Assembly: GCF_006546625.1 (NCBI RefSeq)
Contig: NZ_VIAR01000001.1
Coordinates: 248,001 to 312,000 of the forward strand
Length of the DNA stretch: 64,000 nucleotides
Reading direction: 5' to 3'
Source: Haloflavibacter putidus
GTDB taxonomy: Bacteria; Bacteroidota; Bacteroidia; Flavobacteriales; Flavobacteriaceae
Part shown: positions 24,063 through 32,464 of the stretch, piece by piece
Layout of the letters: each line of letters begins with the position of its first letter
Numbering within the stretch: position 1 is the first letter of the stretch
Position numbers and translations under genes: made by a program
Notes under the pieces: model-generated
Seen by the model: the letters and a program-made list of their open reading frames with translations, nothing else
The model's database searches: none
Told to the model about the DNA's origin: nothing

Positions 24063-24980
24063 ATGAGTAAAACAATTCGTATAGGCACACGCGACAGCGA
24101 ACTAGCTTTATGGCAAGCAAATAATGTTAAAGATAAACTAGAAGCCTTAGGGTACAAAACAGAATTAAAGCCGGTAAAATCTACCGGCGATTTAAATTTA
24201 GACCAACCCCTTTACGAAATGGGCATTACCGGCATTTTTACCAAAACCTTAGATGTTGCAATGGTAAAAGATAAGGTAGATATTGCCGTACATTCTATGA
24301 AAGATGTGCCAACCGCATTGCCCAAAGGAATTGTTCAAGGAGCTGTTTTACCAAGAGCAAACCACACCGATATTCTGGTGCATAAAGGTTTAGATTTCGA
24401 AACCAAAAATGGCATTATTGCTACCGGAAGCTTACGCAGAAAAGCCCAATGGCTGCACGAATATCCGTATCACGAAGTAGTAAACTTACGCGGTAACGTA
24501 AATACGCGTTTACAAAAACTGCAAGACAACAACTGGCACGGAGCAATATTTGCAGCTGCCGGTTTAGAAAGAATTCACATAAAACCAGAGTCTTATATTA
24601 CTCTAGACTGGATGGTTCCTGCTCCGGCTCAAGGTGCTATGTTAGTTGTTGTTAACGAGCATAACGAGCACGCAAAAAAAGCAGTAGCCAAACTAAACGA
24701 TAAAAAAACTGCTACCTGTGTACAAATAGAACGTGATTTTCTGCGCACGTTAGAAGGCGGGTGTACAGCGCCAATTGGAGCATTGGCAAAATATAAAAAC
24801 AGCTACGAAATAGAGTTTCACGGAGCGCTTTTCAGTTTAGACGGAAAGAAAAAATTAGAAGAAAAAGCTACTATACAACCCAACGAAGTTTCTTTTGCAG
24901 GCAGTTATTTGGCCAAAGAAATCTTAAAAAAGGGCGGAAATAAAATAATGGCAAGCATCAAAGCAGAACTAGACAGTTAA
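24063..24980 (+). CDS. hemC: Hydroxymethylbilane synthase
   Basis: A 305-residue enzyme that joins four porphobilinogen units. MSKTIRIGTRDSELALWQA is the typical N-terminus. The RGNVNTRLQKL block binds the growing chain, and the Cys in EGGCTAPIGA carries the dipyrromethane cofactor. The gene starts on the base after the hemA stop, implying translational coupling, and hemD follows after 11 bp. Confidence 0.97.
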   Translation: MSKTIRIGTRDSELALWQANNVKDKLEALGYKTELKPVKSTGDLNLDQPLYEMGITGIFTKTLDVAMVKDKVDIAVHSMKDVPTALPKGIVQGAVLPRANHTDILVHKGLDFETKNGIIATGSLRRKAQWLHEYPYHEVVNLRGNVNTRLQKLQDNNWHGAIFAAAGLERIHIKPESYITLDWMVPAPAQGAMLVVVNEHNEHAKKAVAKLNDKKTATCVQIERDFLRTLEGGCTAPIGALAKYKNSYEIEFHGALFSLDGKKKLEEKATIQPNEVSFAGSYLAKEILKKGGNKIMASIKAELDS

Positions 24981-24991
24981 TTTCTCGATGT

Positions 24992-25672
24992 ATGCCGCAC
25001 CCCAGCATTCTTAGCACCAAAAAACTACAGCCGTCGCAAGAATCTTTACTCTTGCAAGCAGGTGTTGGTTTGGTAAGCTATTCGGCTATTAAAATACAAC
25101 CCAAGCTGGCTCCAAATCTTCCTCAAAATATAGAGAATGCTATTATTACCAGTCAGAATACCTTTAGAGCCATTCGCAACAAAACAACAATAGAAAACGC
25201 TTTTGTAGTTGGCGAAAAAACCGCTTCACTTTTAAAAAAAAATAATATAAAAGTAGAAACCTATACCAATTATGCGGCAGATTTGGTTCAAGAAATAAAA
25301 GAAAAATATGCCCATAAACATTTTGTGTTTCCTTGTAGCAGCAAACGCAGAGAGACTATTCCAAGTGGTTTAAATAAAAATAAAATTACCTTTACGGAAG
25401 TAGAAGCTTACAAAACCAGCTTAAACCCAAAGAAATTTAAGCAAGTTTTTGAAGGCATCTTGTTTTTTAGTCCGAGTGGTGTAGAGAGTTTTTACCAAGA
25501 AAATTCACCCAAGCCGGAAACTGTTCTTTTTTGTATAGGCACAACAACTGCTTCGGCGGCAAAAAAATATAGTGATAACTTGATAATTGCCGGCAAACCA
25601 ACTATAGAAAGTGTTATTGTAAGTGTGGTAAAACATTTTTTTCCGGAAAGGTGGAAAGAAAAAGAACTGTAA
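24992..25672 (+). CDS. hemD: Uroporphyrinogen-III synthase
   Basis: A 226-residue protein in the hemD position. HemD sequences are weakly conserved, but the two-domain pattern is visible (ITSQNTFRAI... then FPCSSKRRETIPSGL and GILFFSPSGVESF, with IGTTTASAA near the end). It closes and inverts ring D of hydroxymethylbilane. The start is ATG 24992, 11 bp after hemC. A CTTTACGGAA copy lies at 25390. The gene is followed by a repeat-containing gap before hemE. Confidence 0.92.
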   Translation: MPHPSILSTKKLQPSQESLLLQAGVGLVSYSAIKIQPKLAPNLPQNIENAIITSQNTFRAIRNKTTIENAFVVGEKTASLLKKNNIKVETYTNYAADLVQEIKEKYAHKHFVFPCSSKRRETIPSGLNKNKITFTEVEAYKTSLNPKKFKQVFEGILFFSPSGVESFYQENSPKPETVLFCIGTTTASAAKKYSDNLIIAGKPTIESVIVSVVKHFFPERWKEKEL

Positions 25673-25696
25673 AAATAATATATATCTACCCCCTTC

Positions 25697-25726
25697 AACC
25701 TGCAGGGTTTCTAAACCCTGTAGGTT
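25697..25726. repeat. REP-like palindrome, first copy
   Basis: Arms AACCTGCAGGGTTT (25697-25710) and AAACCCTGTAGGTT (25713-25726) pair over 14 bp with one G-T type mismatch. The CCTGCAGG/CCTGTAGG core recurs in the second palindrome about 60 bp further on. It lies between hemD and hemE and may stabilise the hemACD message or limit read-through. Confidence 0.75.
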
Positions 25727-25783
25727 TATTATTCAGAGCTGAAAAAAATATAATTTTCCAAAAAACCAAATGTTTTCAAAATA

Positions 25784-25810
25784 CCTACGAGGTTGGAAAA
25801 ACCTTGCAGG
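25784..25810. repeat. REP-like palindrome, second copy
   Basis: Arms CCTACGAGGTT (25784-25794) and AACCTTGCAGG (25800-25810) pair at 9 of 11 positions. The similarity of both arms to the first copy suggests a paired, decayed REP-like element. The remainder of the gap up to hemE is AT-rich. Confidence 0.6.
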
Positions 25811-25905
25811 ATAAGCGTGTTTTTTAAACTGAAATCTTATCGCTTCTATTAGTCTAAACGACTATTAAATCTTATAGAAACCGCTAGAAACCTGTTAACT
25901 TTCCG

Positions 25906-25913
25906 TATCTTTG
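25906..25913 (+). promoter_or_regulatory. -7 element upstream of hemE
   Basis: TATCTTTG matches TAnnTTTG 34 nt before ATG 25948, which suggests that hemE and the genes after it can be transcribed independently of hemACD. No -33 TTTG is visible. Confidence 0.5.
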
Positions 25914-25947
25914 TAGATAACATTAGACGCAAATTATTGGAAATATA

Positions 25948-26976
25948 ATGATAAAAAACGATTTATTTTTAAGAGCTTTAAAAGGAGAAGCCGTAGAACG
26001 TCCGCCGGTTTGGATGATGCGACAAGCAGGAAGGTATCTACCTGATTTTATGAAACTAAAAGAGAAATACGATTTCTTTACCCGTTGTCGTACGCCGGAG
26101 TTAGCCACAGAAATTACCGTAATGCCCATAGAGCAAGTTGGTACAGATGCCGCCATCTTGTTTAGCGATATTTTGGTAGTACCGCAAGCTATGCAAATTA
26201 AAGTAGAAATGAAACCCGGGGTTGGCCCTTGGCTTCCAAATCCTATAAGAAGTGCAAAAGCGGTAGAAAATGTAGTAGTTCCTGATGTAAAAGAAGAATT
26301 GGGTTATGTGATGGACGCTATTAAAATGACCAAAAAAGCCTTAAATAATGAAGTTCCATTAATTGGTTTTGCCGGTTCGCCGTGGACAATTATGTGCTAT
26401 GCCGTACAAGGTCAAGGTTCTAAAAATTTTGACAAAGCAAAACAATTCTGCTTTCAAGAGCCGGAAGCCGCACACGCTTTGTTGCAAAAAATAACAGATA
26501 CCACAATTGTCTACCTTAAAGAAAAAGTAAATGCCGGCGTAGATGCCGTACAAGTTTTTGACTCCTGGGGCGGAATGCTTTCTCCCGTAGATTATCAAGA
26601 ATTTTCTTGGCAGTATATTCAACAAATTATAGATGCGCTCAAAGACCAAATTCCTGTTATTGCTTTTGGCAAAGGTTGTTGGTTTGCTTTAGACACAATG
26701 GGTAAATCTGGCGCTGCTGCTTTGGGGGTAGACTGGACGTGTTCTCCTCAAAATGCGCGCAAATTAAGTGGCGGCAACATCACCTTGCAAGGTAATTTTG
26801 ATCCGTCGCGTTTGTTTTCCCCTCCAAGGGAAATTAAAAAAATGGTTAACGAAATGATTAACGGCTTCGGGAAAGATAAATATATTGCCAATTTAGGTCA
26901 CGGTATTTTACCCAATATTCCGGTAGAAAATGCGCAAGCTTTTGTAGATGCTGTAAAAGAATGGCAACCGGAGTAA
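25948..26976 (+). CDS. hemE: Uroporphyrinogen decarboxylase
   Basis: A 342-residue cofactor-free enzyme that decarboxylates the four acetate side chains to give coproporphyrinogen III. The N-terminal block [16 protein letters not shown] and the C-terminal [15 protein letters not shown] are diagnostic. It starts at ATG 25948; the following unknown gene begins immediately after its stop codon, so the two are coupled. Confidence 0.97.
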   Translation: MIKNDLFLRALKGEAVERPPVWMMRQAGRYLPDFMKLKEKYDFFTRCRTPELATEITVMPIEQVGTDAAILFSDILVVPQAMQIKVEMKPGVGPWLPNPIRSAKAVENVVVPDVKEELGYVMDAIKMTKKALNNEVPLIGFAGSPWTIMCYAVQGQGSKNFDKAKQFCFQEPEAAHALLQKITDTTIVYLKEKVNAGVDAVQVFDSWGGMLSPVDYQEFSWQYIQQIIDALKDQIPVIAFGKGCWFALDTMGKSGAAALGVDWTCSPQNARKLSGGNITLQGNFDPSRLFSPPREIKKMVNEMINGFGKDKYIANLGHGILPNIPVENAQAFVDAVKEWQPE

Positions 26977-27483
26977 ATGCCATTACTCGGAAAAATAAGA
27001 AAGCTAAATGCACGGCAACTTTTTATGCTGACCAAAATTTTTCTGGGTAAACCGCAATACCTTTTCCCAACTTATAAAGCAACCCGCAAAACCATACAAA
27101 TTGCTAACCGTTTGTATGGTAAAGCACATCATAAAGACAATGTAACCAATGCGTTTAGACATGCTTTATGGAATTTTTTAATCGCTAAAAAATGTTTTGC
27201 GCAAAATAATTCTGTAGAAAAATCGGTAGCTTGGGCAGAAACTATTACCAATTTGCACGAAAAATTAATGCCCAATAAACCGCTGCCAAAAACAATGGAT
27301 TTGCACAACAACTTTGTTGGTAGAAAAGTTTTTAAAAAGCATTATATGTTAGAGACAGATGAGGAAATTATTAAATGCTTTACGGAATTAATACGGCAAG
27401 CACAAAAAGTAGAAAATGTAAAAGACATTACTAAAGATTCTTTACAACTCGTATATATTGAAGATTATGAAAATGAAAGATAA
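26977..27483 (+). CDS. Conserved hypothetical protein inside the hem operon
   Basis: A 168-residue soluble, helical, basic protein. The core NAFRHALWNFLIAKK and WAETITNLHEK...MDLHNNFVGR, with spaced His, Asn and Asp, recalls the DUF6973-type family; that name is from memory and only tentative. Its start follows the hemE stop with no gap, and its end overlaps hemF by 11 bp, so it is made together with two haem enzymes. A role in haem synthesis or handling is inference from position alone. It contains one CTTTACGGAA (27378). Confidence 0.85.
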   Translation: MPLLGKIRKLNARQLFMLTKIFLGKPQYLFPTYKATRKTIQIANRLYGKAHHKDNVTNAFRHALWNFLIAKKCFAQNNSVEKSVAWAETITNLHEKLMPNKPLPKTMDLHNNFVGRKVFKKHYMLETDEEIIKCFTELIRQAQKVENVKDITKDSLQLVYIEDYENER

Positions 27484-28378
27484 GTTTTACCAGTACATAA
27501 AAGATTTACAAGACACGATTACAACAGAGTTAGCGAGTATTGACGGAAAAGCAACTTTTAAAGAAGATCCTTGGGAAAGAGAAGGCGGCGGAGGCGGTAA
27601 AACACGCGTTATAGAAAACGGCGACGTTTTTGAAAAAGGCGGCGTAAATGTTTCTGCCGTTCACGGCGATTTGGATCCGGCTATGCAAAAATATTTTAAT
27701 GTTGGCGATGTACAATTTTTTGCCTGCGGATTAAGTCTGGTTATTCACCCTAAAAACCCTATGGTTCCTACAGTTCATGCCAATTGGCGCTATTTTGAAA
27801 TGTATGACCAGAAAGGCGAAGTTATAGATCAATGGTTTGGCGGCGGACAAGATTTAACGCCTTATTATTTGTTTGAAGAAGATGCCAAGCACTTTCACCA
27901 AGTTTGCAAACGAGCTTGCGATGCGCACGGCAAAGATTTATACCCGCAATACAAAAAACAATGCGACGAATACTTTTGGAACGCCCATCGGGACGAAGCT
28001 CGTGGAGTAGGCGGTTTATTTTTTGATCATTTAAAAGCTTCGCCAGAAAGAACGATGGAAGAATGGTATGCCTTTGTAACCCAAATTGGCGATAGCTTTT
28101 TAGAAGCCTATACACCAATTGTAGAAAAGCGTAAAAATTTAGATTACACCAAAGAACAACGTGACTGGCAAGAAATAAGACGTGGCCGCTATGTAGAGTT
28201 TAATTTAATTCACGATAAAGGAACTCTGTTTGGGTTAAAAACAAAAGGTCGTATAGAAAGTATCTTTATGAGTTTACCACCCCACGTGCAATTTCATTAC
28301 GACCACCGGCCGCCAAAAAATTCCGCGGAAGCGAAACTTCTTAAAGTATTAAAAAAACCCATAAATTGGGTAGAGTAA
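27473..28378 (+). CDS. hemF: Oxygen-dependent coproporphyrinogen-III oxidase
   Basis: A 301-residue aerobic enzyme that converts coproporphyrinogen III to protoporphyrinogen IX with O2. NVSAVHGDL, VHANWRYFE, FGGGQDLTPYYLFEEDAKHFH and GRYVEFNLIHDKGTLFGL are family signatures. I take ATG 27473 (MKDKFYQYIKD) rather than 27467 or the earlier TTG; it overlaps the preceding gene by 11 bp. Choice of the aerobic form indicates haem synthesis under oxygen at this locus. Confidence 0.96.
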   Translation: MKDKFYQYIKDLQDTITTELASIDGKATFKEDPWEREGGGGGKTRVIENGDVFEKGGVNVSAVHGDLDPAMQKYFNVGDVQFFACGLSLVIHPKNPMVPTVHANWRYFEMYDQKGEVIDQWFGGGQDLTPYYLFEEDAKHFHQVCKRACDAHGKDLYPQYKKQCDEYFWNAHRDEARGVGGLFFDHLKASPERTMEEWYAFVTQIGDSFLEAYTPIVEKRKNLDYTKEQRDWQEIRRGRYVEFNLIHDKGTLFGLKTKGRIESIFMSLPPHVQFHYDHRPPKNSAEAKLLKVLKKPINWVE

Positions 28379-28420
28379 CTTTAAATTTTACTTTTAATAA
28401 GCTATTAAAATAAAAAAATT

Positions 28421-29410
28421 ATGTTCCCATTAAACAGAAACAGACGTTTACGAAGCACGCAAAGCATTAGAAGTTTGGTGCAGGAAACCAGTGTAACCCC
28501 AAAAGATTTTCAGGCGCCACTTTTTGTGGTAGAAGGAGAAAATAAAAAAGAGGAAATTGCTTCTATGCCCGGCTATTTTAGGTATAGTTTAGACTTGCTT
28601 AGCAAAGAAGTAAAAGAAATCTGGCAACTTGGTATAGGATCGGTTTTATTGTTTGTAAAGGTTGAAGAAAACCTAAAAGACAATGCAGGAAAAGAAGCTG
28701 TTAATCCCGATGGCTTGATGCAACGCGCTATAAAAACAGTAAAAAACGCGGTTCCGGAAATGTTGGTGATGACAGATGTGGCTTTAGACCCTTACTCAAA
28801 ATACGGGCACGACGGCATTGTAGAAAATGGCAGAATTGTAAACGACGCTTCTGTAGAGGCTTTGGCCAAAATGGCAGTTTCTCACGCGCAAGCCGGCGCC
28901 AATTTTGTTGCACCAAGCGATATGATGGATGGCAGAATACTTATAATGCGACAAGCTTTAGAGCAAGAAGGTTTTGAAAACACCGGTATTATGAGTTATA
29001 GCGCCAAGTATGCTTCGGCGTTTTATGGGCCGTTTCGCGATGCTTTAGATTCTGCTCCGGTAGATGCCAAAGATATCCCGAAAGACAAAAAAACCTATCA
29101 GATGGATCCGGCAAACCGCTCAGAAGCTATTAGAGAAGCGCAGATGGATATTGAAGAAGGCGCAGATATTGTTATGGTTAAACCCGGTTTGTGTTATTTA
29201 GACATTGTGCGCGATTTAAAAAATGCGGTAAATGCGCCCATTTCGGTTTACCAAGTAAGTGGCGAATATGCTATGATTAAAGCTGCCGGGGAAAAAGGTT
29301 GGTTGGACGAAAATGCCGTGATGTTAGAACAAATTACTGCCATAAAAAGAGCGGGGGCAGATTTTATGGCAACTTATTTTGCCAAAGATGCTGCCAAACT
29401 TCTACAATAG
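28421..29410 (+). CDS. hemB: Porphobilinogen synthase, Mg-type
   Basis: A 329-residue enzyme that condenses two 5-aminolevulinate molecules. The active-site lysines lie in YSAKYASAFYGPFRDA and IVMVKPGLCYLDI. The metal loop reads TDVALDPYSKYGHDG: the cysteines that bind catalytic Zn in the other class are replaced by Ala and Asp, so this is the Mg-dependent or Zn-independent class. It follows hemF after 42 bp. Its place at the end of the operon is common in flavobacteria. Confidence 0.97.
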   Translation: MFPLNRNRRLRSTQSIRSLVQETSVTPKDFQAPLFVVEGENKKEEIASMPGYFRYSLDLLSKEVKEIWQLGIGSVLLFVKVEENLKDNAGKEAVNPDGLMQRAIKTVKNAVPEMLVMTDVALDPYSKYGHDGIVENGRIVNDASVEALAKMAVSHAQAGANFVAPSDMMDGRILIMRQALEQEGFENTGIMSYSAKYASAFYGPFRDALDSAPVDAKDIPKDKKTYQMDPANRSEAIREAQMDIEEGADIVMVKPGLCYLDIVRDLKNAVNAPISVYQVSGEYAMIKAAGEKGWLDENAVMLEQITAIKRAGADFMATYFAKDAAKLLQ

Positions 29411-29447
29411 AACAATTTGGCATAAATTTGGTTAATTGCATAAACCT

Positions 29448-29798
29448 ATGAAGTCTTTTTTACATACCGGCAAATTAATTGGCTTAGTGCTTGTATTCCT
29501 GCTCAACGCTCCTTGGAGTGCGGTGCAAGCGTACAATTATACAGGTTTAAAAAAACACGCTAAGCAAGAAAGTCTTAACAAAGCAGGTATTTTTGCTGCA
29601 GGACTTTTATCGGAAGAGTATTTTGCCGGTGCAGAAGACGAAAATTTACCTGATTTTAAGACAGGTTCCGGAAAGTTCTCCTTTACGGAAGTTACACACG
29701 CTTCCACCACTTTGCCGCAGCTTAACTTAGCGAGAAAAACCTTTGATTTTAGGTATAATTTAAAGATCAACTTATTTCCTTTCCATACTTTTTTATAA
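29448..29798 (+). CDS. Exported small hypothetical protein
   Basis: A 116-residue protein with a clear signal peptide (hydrophobic LIGLVLVFLLNAPWSAVQA). The mature part is short, without cysteines, and ends in an aromatic-rich stretch (RYNLKINLFPFHTFL). I do not recognise it. It starts at ATG 29448, 37 bp after hemB, and could belong to the same transcript. One CTTTACGGAA lies at 29681. Confidence 0.6.
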   Translation: MKSFLHTGKLIGLVLVFLLNAPWSAVQAYNYTGLKKHAKQESLNKAGIFAAGLLSEEYFAGAEDENLPDFKTGSGKFSFTEVTHASTTLPQLNLARKTFDFRYNLKINLFPFHTFL

Positions 29799-29822
29799 GC
29801 TGAATTTTTTTATTAAAAAACA

Positions 29823-29847
29823 CCTGTGGTTTATTTAAAGCCACAGG
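29823..29847. terminator. Hairpin after the hem operon
   Basis: Arms CCTGTGGTTT (29823-29832) and AAAGCCACAGG (29837-29847) form a stem with one wobble. On the plus strand no T run follows; the T run lies on the minus strand, where there is no gene to terminate. It may still end the hem transcript, or act as an mRNA 3' stabiliser. Confidence 0.45.
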
Positions 29848-29928
29848 CGTGGATTTCTATATCCAAATTCTTTTAAAAATTTCAGTAAAACTATAAAAAA
29901 AGACTCCGCTTATAGGAGCATAAAAACC

Positions 29929-30372
29929 ATGGAAACATCAGCAGTAATAATGGGATTTATTTTCTTGCTTTTATTTATAACCCCAATATTTTACACCATA
30001 ATTTTGCGTAAAAAAAGAAAATCTACCTGGGAAACCCGTATTCAGGAAAAAGCAAAAGCTATAAATTTTAACTTAGATGAATTAGAAATAAACACCAAGC
30101 TTTTTATGGCTTTAGACCGCGGTAAAAAACAACTTTTATTTGGTTACCTAAATCCGGAAAACTTTGAAGTGGAACAGCTTTCTTTAGAAAATGCACAAGT
30201 AAACCTGCGCGAGTTAAGAACAAAAGAGCAAGGCATCAAGAATGTAGAATTGATTTTAAACAACGGAAAACAAACCAACGTTTTAGACTTTTTCTCTACA
30301 GAAGACGATTATCGTTTAGAAGGAGTTAAGCAGTTGGCTATGGCTCAAAAATGGGAGAAAAAGCTGTGTTAA
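29929..30372 (+). CDS. Membrane-anchored hypothetical protein
   Basis: A 147-residue protein with one N-terminal membrane segment (about 6-27, VIMGFIFLLLFITPIFYTIIL) followed by a basic stretch and a cytoplasmic domain of about 115 residues that looks alpha/beta (LFMALDRGKKQLLFGYL). I do not recognise it. The start ATG 29929 is preceded by TAGGAG about 10 nt upstream, one of the few Shine-Dalgarno-like sites here. It is alone between the hem operon and a CNNM-type gene. Confidence 0.75.
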   Translation: METSAVIMGFIFLLLFITPIFYTIILRKKRKSTWETRIQEKAKAINFNLDELEINTKLFMALDRGKKQLLFGYLNPENFEVEQLSLENAQVNLRELRTKEQGIKNVELILNNGKQTNVLDFFSTEDDYRLEGVKQLAMAQKWEKKLC

Positions 30373-30410
30373 GAATAAGAAAATTGGCTAGAATTGATAG
30401 TGATAACTTT

Positions 30411-30468
30411 AAATTTATGATAAATTAGTTCAAGCATCGCTAATTAATTTATATTTTGTCATAAATTT
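30411..30468. other. Long AT-rich inverted repeat
   Basis: AAATTTATGA (30411-30420) is the exact reverse complement of TCATAAATTT (30459-30468), with further pairing inside (TAAATTAG against CTAATTAATTTA). It lies in the 107 bp gap just before the CNNM-type gene. It could be a 5' UTR hairpin or a decayed terminator. Confidence 0.45.
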
Positions 30469-30479
30469 TCAAAAAGCTT

Positions 30480-31616
30480 ATGACCTTATTAATTGTTTAT
30501 GCGTTAATATCAATTTTAGCCTCTTTTTTGTGTTCTATACTAGAAGCTGCTTTACTGAGTTTTACGCCCACTTTTATAAAGATAAAACAAAACGAGGGCA
30601 AAGCATACGCTAATACTTTAACAGAATTTAAAAAAGATATAGACGTCCCGCTTACGGCTATACTTACCTTAAATACCGTTGCGCATACCGTAGGCGCCAT
30701 TTTGGTAGGTAATCAAGCAGGAATATTGGCGGCAGAAAGTGGCTATGACTATAGTATATTAGGAATTAATTTTGTTGGAATTGTATCGGCAATTATGACG
30801 ATTTTAATTTTAATTCTTTCCGAAATAATTCCGAAAACTATTGGCGCCAGTTATTGGAAGCATTTAGGAAATTTTACCGCAAAAGCATTACGCGTTATTA
30901 TCTTTCCTTTAAAATATACCGGTATTATGTGGTTGTTGCTTTTAACCACTAGAGTTATTGGTAGTTCTGCCCACGCCAATACAATGAGCAGAGAAGAATT
31001 TATGGCCATTACAGACGAAGCGGAAAAAGAAGGCGTTTTTAAAGAAAACGAAACCACTTTTATAAAAAACCTGTTGGTCTTTAAATCTGTTTTGGCAAAA
31101 GATGTTATGACGCCATTTTCTGTGGCAATGATAGCAGACGAACAAGAAAGCATAAAAGAATTTGTAGACAATCACCAAAACCTTAAATTTTCCAGAATTC
31201 CTATTTATAAAACAAAACCAAATAATATTACCGGTTTTGTTTTAAAAGATGAAGTTTTAGAAAATATGATTCAAGAAAAAGGCGACTCGCTTTTATCCAG
31301 TTTAAGACGCGAAGTGCTCATCACTTACAGCCATACACCAATACCCAAATTATTTGAGTTTTTTGTAGAAAAAAGAGCGCATTTGGCTGTTGTATCTGAT
31401 GAGTTTGGAAATACGGTTGGCATTATAACCATGGAAGATATTATTGAAACCCTTCTAGGCCTGGAAATTATGGACGAAAGTGACAGTATTGAAGACATGC
31501 AACACTTAGCACGCAAAAACTGGGAACAACGCGCAAAACGCATTGGTATTATTTCTGAAGAAGAAAAACAAGAAACCAAAGAAGATACACCACGAGAAGA
31601 CAGCTCTAAAAAATAA
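30480..31616 (+). CDS. CNNM/CorB-family protein (DUF21 + CBS pair)
   Basis: A 378-residue membrane protein: a DUF21 domain with about four membrane segments (1-180), then a CBS pair (about 200-335; ...VMTPFSVAMIADEQESIKEF and HLAVVSDEFGNTVGIITMEDIIETLLGLE). An acidic and lysine-rich tail follows, and the C-terminal CorC/HlyC domain of longer relatives is absent. CNNM/CorB proteins transport or regulate Mg2+; older annotations call them haemolysins. Flavobacterial GldE is related but longer. Confidence 0.9.
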   Translation: MTLLIVYALISILASFLCSILEAALLSFTPTFIKIKQNEGKAYANTLTEFKKDIDVPLTAILTLNTVAHTVGAILVGNQAGILAAESGYDYSILGINFVGIVSAIMTILILILSEIIPKTIGASYWKHLGNFTAKALRVIIFPLKYTGIMWLLLLTTRVIGSSAHANTMSREEFMAITDEAEKEGVFKENETTFIKNLLVFKSVLAKDVMTPFSVAMIADEQESIKEFVDNHQNLKFSRIPIYKTKPNNITGFVLKDEVLENMIQEKGDSLLSSLRREVLITYSHTPIPKLFEFFVEKRAHLAVVSDEFGNTVGIITMEDIIETLLGLEIMDESDSIEDMQHLARKNWEQRAKRIGIISEEEKQETKEDTPREDSSKK

Positions 31617-31685
31617 ACCAGCTTTTTTAATACTATTTTAATTTTAAGATAATTGTTGTATTTTTCTAGAACCAATCTTTATCTT

Positions 31686-32405
31686 ATGCTCAAAAAAATT
31701 CCTTTAGAAAATATTCTTTTCTTAGATATAGAAACCGTTCCGCTTTACGCGGATTTTAACGAACTCAGCCCAGAAATGCAAGCGTTGTACGAACAAAAAA
31801 CCGCGTATATGCGCAAAGAAGACCAAGAAGTGTCTACTTTTTACGACCGTGCAGGAATTTGGGCAGAATTTGGTAAAATTGTCTGTATATCTGTAGGATA
31901 TTTTAGTTACCAGAATAATGTTAGAAGCTTTAGACTTAAAACTTTTTCGGGTAAAGAAACTGCACTTTTAAACGATTTTAAAAATCTAGTTGATACCCAT
32001 TTTTATCAAAACAAGCATTTTTTGTGCGCGCATAACGGCAAAGAATTTGATTTTCCTTTTATAGCTAGGCGCATGTTAATAAACGGTATTTCCTTACCCA
32101 AAAAATTAGATTTATTTGGTAAAAAACCTTGGGAGGTTGCGCATTTAGACACTTTAGAATTATGGAAGTTTGGCGATTATAAACATTATACTTCCTTAAA
32201 GTTATTAACTGCGGTTCTCAACATTCCTTCGCCAAAAGACGATATAGTCGGCTCGCAAGTAAAAGATGTTTTTTATAAAGAAAAAGATACCCAACGCATC
32301 ATTACCTATTGCGAAAAAGATGTTGTTGCCATTGCTCAGGTTATCTTACGGTTACGACAAGAAGAACTTTTAACCGCAAAAGAAATATTTACGATAAAAG
32401 AGTAA
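31686..32405 (+). CDS. Predicted 3'-5' exonuclease (DEDD superfamily)
   Basis: A 239-residue protein of the PolB-like exonuclease group. Exo I is FLDIETVPL (D and E), Exo II is HNGKEFDFPF, and Exo III is ITYCEKDVVAIAQ, which gives a DEDDy-type tyrosine. Such proteins trim single-stranded DNA or RNA; the substrate is not known here. The start is ATG 31686, better than an upstream in-frame TTG at 31653. It converges on the M4 peptidase gene. Confidence 0.88.
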   Translation: MLKKIPLENILFLDIETVPLYADFNELSPEMQALYEQKTAYMRKEDQEVSTFYDRAGIWAEFGKIVCISVGYFSYQNNVRSFRLKTFSGKETALLNDFKNLVDTHFYQNKHFLCAHNGKEFDFPFIARRMLINGISLPKKLDLFGKKPWEVAHLDTLELWKFGDYKHYTSLKLLTAVLNIPSPKDDIVGSQVKDVFYKEKDTQRIITYCEKDVVAIAQVILRLRQEELLTAKEIFTIKE

Positions 32406-32464
32406 ATATTTTAAAACTAGAATACACGGAATAAACTAATTTCTAATAACCAACAAGGTTTTTA

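Noticed and set aside
25697-25810. Start of a CRISPR array
   Set aside because: Only two diverged palindromes with irregular spacing, no spacer-sized regular units and no cas genes.
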